Of a stretch of 64,000 bases of DNA, positions 61,119 to 64,000 are shown one piece after another. Both the position numbers and the translations under genes were made by a program. Numbering within the stretch: position 1 is the first letter of the stretch; every line of letters begins with the position of its first letter. This DNA comes from JBBQXK01 sp052387255. Lineage in GTDB: Bacteria; Pseudomonadota; Alphaproteobacteria; Rhodobacterales; Rhodobacteraceae. The stretch spans positions 1 through 64,000 of the forward strand of contig JBQTJI010000013.1 of the NCBI GenBank assembly GCA_052387255.1. Direction: 5' to 3'. Under the pieces are notes generated by a model. That model did no database searches. It saw only the letters and a list, made by a program, of their open reading frames with translations, and was not told the origin of the DNA.

Positions 61119-62279
61119 CTACAGCCGGATCACTCGCACGTCCGACCCCTTGGCGGTCAGGGCAATCTCGCCCCGGCACAGGCGCAGGGCGTCGTCGCCG
61201 AAGGCCTCGCCGCGCCAGCCGGTCAGGGCGGGCAGGTCGCGGACCCCCGCCGCGATGGCATCGAGTTCGGAGGCCGAGGCGATCAGCTTGGACGCCACCC
61301 CCAAGGCTTCGGACTTGGCCTTGAGCAGCACGCGCAAGAGGTCGGCCAGGGCCGGGTTCACCTGGCCCGCATCGCGTTCGGGTTCGACGCGCGGCAGGTC
61401 CTCGGGGCGCAGTTCGAGCCCTGCCTTGACGGCGGCGAGGATGCCGTCGGCGATGTCCCCCTTGCGCCCCTCGCGCAAGAGCAGGCGCGACCGGCCGAGA
61501 TCGTCGTGGTTGAGCGGCTTGTTCGAGGCCAGTTCCAGAAGCGCGTCGTCCTTGATCACGCGGGCACGCGGAATGTTCTGGGCCTGGGCATGGGCCTCGC
61601 GGAAGCGCGCCAGTTCCTTGACCAGCCCCAGGAACCGCGCCGAGGTGGTGCGCGTCTTGATCCGCAGCCAGGCATCCTCGGGCGTGACGGTATAGGTTGC
61701 GGGGTCGGTCAGGACGGCCAGTTCCTCGTCCACCCAGGGGCCGCGCCCGCTTTTCGCGATCTGCGCGGCCAGGCTTTCGTAGATCACCCGCAGATGCGTC
61801 ACGTCGGCCAGGGCATAGACCATCTGCGCCTCGGACAGCGGGCGGCGCGACCAGTCGGTGAAGCGGCTGGTCTTGTCCAGCGGCTGGTGGGCGATCTTGC
61901 GCACCAGCGTCTCGTAGCCCGCCTGTTCGCCGAAGCCGCAGACCATCGCGGCGACCTGGGTGTCGAACATCGGCGTCGGGAACACGGCCCCCTCGACAAA
62001 GAAGATTTCCAGGTCCTGGCGGGCGGCGTGGAACACCTTGACCGTCGCCTCGTGGCGAAAGAGTTCGTACAGGGGTTCGAGCGACATCCCCCCGCCCGCG
62101 ACCGGATCGACCAGCACCGCCTCGCCCGTCCGCGCCGGGGGCAGCGCCATCTGGATCAGGCACAGCTTGGCCCAGTAGGTGCGTTCGCGCAGGAACTCGG
62201 TGTCGATGGTGACGTAAGGATGGGTCTTGGCGGCCTCGCAGAAGGCGGCGAGGTCCTCGGTGGTGGTGATGGTGCGCAA
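61119..62279 (-). CDS. rnd: ribonuclease D
   Basis: This 386-residue DEDDy 3'-5' exoribonuclease is used in tRNA maturation. The exonuclease motifs are TIDTEFLRERTYW, VFHAARQDLEIFF and MVYALADVTHLR. An HRDC domain follows in residues about 205-290 (RFLGLVKELARFREAHAQAQ). The start MRTITTTEDLAAF fits the family. Confidence 0.95.
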   Translation of the reverse strand: MRTITTTEDLAAFCEAAKTHPYVTIDTEFLRERTYWAKLCLIQMALPPARTGEAVLVDPVAGGGMSLEPLYELFRHEATVKVFHAARQDLEIFFVEGAVFPTPMFDTQVAAMVCGFGEQAGYETLVRKIAHQPLDKTSRFTDWSRRPLSEAQMVYALADVTHLRVIYESLAAQIAKSGRGPWVDEELAVLTDPATYTVTPEDAWLRIKTRTTSARFLGLVKELARFREAHAQAQNIPRARVIKDDALLELASNKPLNHDDLGRSRLLLREGRKGDIADGILAAVKAGLELRPEDLPRVEPERDAGQVNPALADLLRVLLKAKSEALGVASKLIASASELDAIAAGVRDLPALTGWRGEAFGDDALRLCRGEIALTAKGSDVRVIRL

Positions 62280-62362
62280 AGAGCGGGTCCTTTCGGCGTC
62301 GCGGGGTCATCCCGCAGGTGTCGCCCGTCCCTTACAGCGCGACGGGAACCTTGGGAAGGGGA

Positions 62363-62953
62363 TCAGGGCAGGTACACCGGCGTCCTGTCGCCCCCGGCAT
62401 AGCGGCGCAAGACCGCGGGGTAGAGCCGATGCTCCATCGCCAGAACGCGGGCGGCAAGGCCGGGTTCGGTATCGCCGGGCAGCACCGGCACGCGGGCCTG
62501 GCCGAGGATCGGGCCTGCGTCGAGATCCGCCGTCACCTCGTGCACGGTGCAACCCGCCTCGGCGTCGCCTGCGGCCAAAGCGCGGGCGTGGGTGTCAAGG
62601 CCCGGATAGCGCGGCAAGAGCGAGGGGTGGATGTTCAGCATCCGCCCCGCAAAGCGCGCCACGAAGGCCGGGGTCAGCACGCGCATGAACCCGGCAAGGC
62701 ACAGGATGTCGGGGCTCGCCGCCATCACGGGTTCCAGCAGCGCCGTCTCGAACGCCGCCCGGTCGCCGCCAAAGGGCCGGTGGTCGACCGCCGCCACGGC
62801 CAGGCCGCGCGCCGCCGCATGGGCCAGCCCCGCCGCCGCCGGATCGTTCGCGGCGACCAGCACCGGGCGCGCCGGATGGTCGCCGGTCATGCTGGCCACC
62901 AGCGCCAGCATGTTCGACCCGCCGCCCGAGATCAGGATGGCGACCCGGATCAC
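62363..62953 (-). CDS. purN: phosphoribosylglycinamide formyltransferase
   Basis: PurN transfers the formyl group from 10-formyltetrahydrofolate to GAR in purine synthesis. The 196-residue protein starts with GTG in a GTGA overlap with the purM stop. The phosphate loop is ISGGGSNM. The catalytic residues are Asn and His in MLNIHPSLLPRYPGLDTH and Asp in TADLDAGPI. The longer open frame upstream lies inside purM. Confidence 0.95.
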   Translation of the reverse strand: MIRVAILISGGGSNMLALVASMTGDHPARPVLVAANDPAAAGLAHAAARGLAVAAVDHRPFGGDRAAFETALLEPVMAASPDILCLAGFMRVLTPAFVARFAGRMLNIHPSLLPRYPGLDTHARALAAGDAEAGCTVHEVTADLDAGPILGQARVPVLPGDTEPGLAARVLAMEHRLYPAVLRRYAGGDRTPVYLP

Positions 62954-63990
62954 GCCAGCGTGCCGGTGGTGACGACGCCCTGCCCTTCGGTCACGCGGCC
63001 CATGGGGATGACGGTTTCGCCCATGCCGCCCAGCAATTCCGCGATGGCATCGGCCCGGTCGGGGGCCACCACCAGCATCATGCCGATGCCGCAGTTGAAG
63101 GTCTTGAGCAGTTCCGCCTGCGACATCCCCGCGCTGTCGCGCAGCCAGCGGAAGACGGGCGGCAGGGCCCAGGCCCCAAGGTCGATGACGCAGGCCAGCC
63201 CTTCGGGCAACACACGCGGCGGGTTCTCTGCCAGCCCGCCGCCGGTGATGTGGGCAAGTCCGTGGACGCCGCCCGCGCGGATCGCGGCCAGCGACGGCTT
63301 GACGTACAGCCGCGTCGGCGTCAGCAGGGCCGCGCCCAGCGTGCCCGCGCCAAAGGGACAGGGCGCGTCCCAGCCCAGGCCCGACACCTCGACCACCTTG
63401 CGCACGAAACTGTAGCCGTTCGAATGCACCCCGTCCGAGGCCAGGCCCAGCAGCACGTCGCCCAGGGCCACACCCTGCGGCAAGTCGGCCCCGCGCTCCA
63501 TCGCGCCCACGGCAAAGCCCGCCAGGTCGAAGTCGCCGCCGTGGTACATGCCCGGCATCTCGGCCGTCTCGCCCCCCACCAATGCGCAGCCGGTGGCGGC
63601 ACAGGCCCGGGCGATCCCTTCGACAATGCGCGCAGCCTGGTCGACGTCCAGCTTTCCGGTGGCGAAATAGTCCAGGAAGAACAGCGGCTCCGCCCCCTGG
63701 CAGACGAGGTCGTTGACACACATCGCCACCAGGTCGACGCCGATGGTGTCGTAGAGGCCCGTGTCGATGGCGATGCGCAGCTTGGTGCCCACGCCATCGG
63801 TCGCGGCCACCAGGATGGGGTCGCTGTACCCCGCCGCCTTGAGGTCGAACAGCGCGCCGAACCCGCCCAGACCCGCCATCGTGCCCGGTCGGCGGGTGGC
63901 GGCGGCGGCGGGCTTGATGCGTTCGACCAGCGCATTCCCTGCGCCGATGTCCACGCCCGCCTGCGCATAGGTCAGTCCGTTCCCGTTCAT
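62950..63990 (-). CDS. purM: phosphoribosylformylglycinamidine cyclo-ligase
   Basis: PurM makes aminoimidazole ribonucleotide from FGAM with ATP. The 346-residue protein is complete, beginning MNGNGLTYAQAGVDIGAGNA ten bases from the window end. It has ATDGVGTKLRIA, MCVNDLVCQGAEPLFFLDYF, ALVGGETAEMPGMY, LASDGVHSNGYS and HITGGGLAENPPRVLPEG. It is coupled to purN. Confidence 0.97.
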   Translation of the reverse strand: MNGNGLTYAQAGVDIGAGNALVERIKPAAAATRRPGTMAGLGGFGALFDLKAAGYSDPILVAATDGVGTKLRIAIDTGLYDTIGVDLVAMCVNDLVCQGAEPLFFLDYFATGKLDVDQAARIVEGIARACAATGCALVGGETAEMPGMYHGGDFDLAGFAVGAMERGADLPQGVALGDVLLGLASDGVHSNGYSFVRKVVEVSGLGWDAPCPFGAGTLGAALLTPTRLYVKPSLAAIRAGGVHGLAHITGGGLAENPPRVLPEGLACVIDLGAWALPPVFRWLRDSAGMSQAELLKTFNCGIGMMLVVAPDRADAIAELLGGMGETVIPMGRVTEGQGVVTTGTLA

Positions 63991-64000
63991 CCCGGCCCCC

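Noticed and set aside
59437..62310. 957-codon minus-strand frame across the aminotransferase and rnd genes
   Set aside because: It crosses two real genes in other frames and has no recognisable domain.

Overview
The window is chromosomal DNA from a high-GC alphaproteobacterium, most likely a member of the Rhodobacteraceae (Rhodobacter/Paracoccus/Roseobacter relatives). Supporting signs are a circularly permuted two-piece tmRNA with the tag ANDNRAPVALAA, a tellurite locus in the order trgA-trgB-cysK, the aerobic cobaltochelatase genes cobS and cobT, an SspB of the alphaproteobacterial type, a DUF4169 gene behind fumC, and many ATGA or GTGA start/stop overlaps.

Layout. Positions 0.2-8.5 kb hold a UvrD/PcrA helicase gene broken by an in-frame TGA, a small membrane protein, an alpha/beta hydrolase, pyruvate carboxylase and a VapBC-like toxin-antitoxin pair. 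A tRNA-Gly(GCC) with a strong terminator follows at 8.6 kb. Next to it is a junkyard of fragments (IS3-family orfA, an IS5-type transposase piece, the start of a phosphonate-type binding protein). From 9.6 to 27.5 kb lies the accessory core. It consists of two convergent operons, plus a divergent MFS transporter. The rightward operon encodes a nucleoside phosphorylase, a four-gene ABC importer, a tagatose/psicose-epimerase-like protein, DhaL- and DhaK-like kinase subunits, a LacD-like class I aldolase, an SDR and a FucI-like isomerase. The leftward operon encodes a thiolase-fold protein without the nucleophilic Cys, a DUF35 partner, an acyl-CoA synthetase, an aldehyde dehydrogenase, a GntR/UTRA regulator and a nucleoside hydrolase. 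Both outer promoters carry nearly the same 16-bp palindrome, so one regulator probably controls the whole set. I read it as a catabolic pathway for a nucleoside or nucleoside-like glycoside whose sugar is isomerised, phosphorylated and split, with an acyl-CoA branch. The substrate is unknown.

Positions 27.6-28.6 kb hold a remnant of an arsenic cassette: arsC, then a frameshifted and truncated GAPDH of the ArsJ-associated type. Positions 28.7-47.2 kb are mainly housekeeping and stress genes: an ABC-2 exporter, AlaX, a MscS channel, cysK-trgB-trgA, cyclopropane fatty acid synthase, photolyase, a lipoprotein, SufE, aminopeptidase P, cobT (frameshifted), an FMN reductase and cobS. Positions 47.3-49.6 kb hold a lower-GC secreted pair, an SNase-like protein coupled to an RTX protein with an HELIH zinc-protease motif. 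Positions 49.7-64 kb hold tgt, small conserved genes, fumC, a methyltransferase, sspB sharing an open frame with chrA, a rhodanese-ChrB fusion, a DUF1194 protein, the tmRNA, a PotD-like protein, a class V aminotransferase, rnd, purN and purM.

Several genes carry single-base-type lesions (uvrD, cobT, the GAPDH, the missing chrA stop). The uvrD and cobT lesions in particular should be checked against reads, because those genes are normally kept intact.
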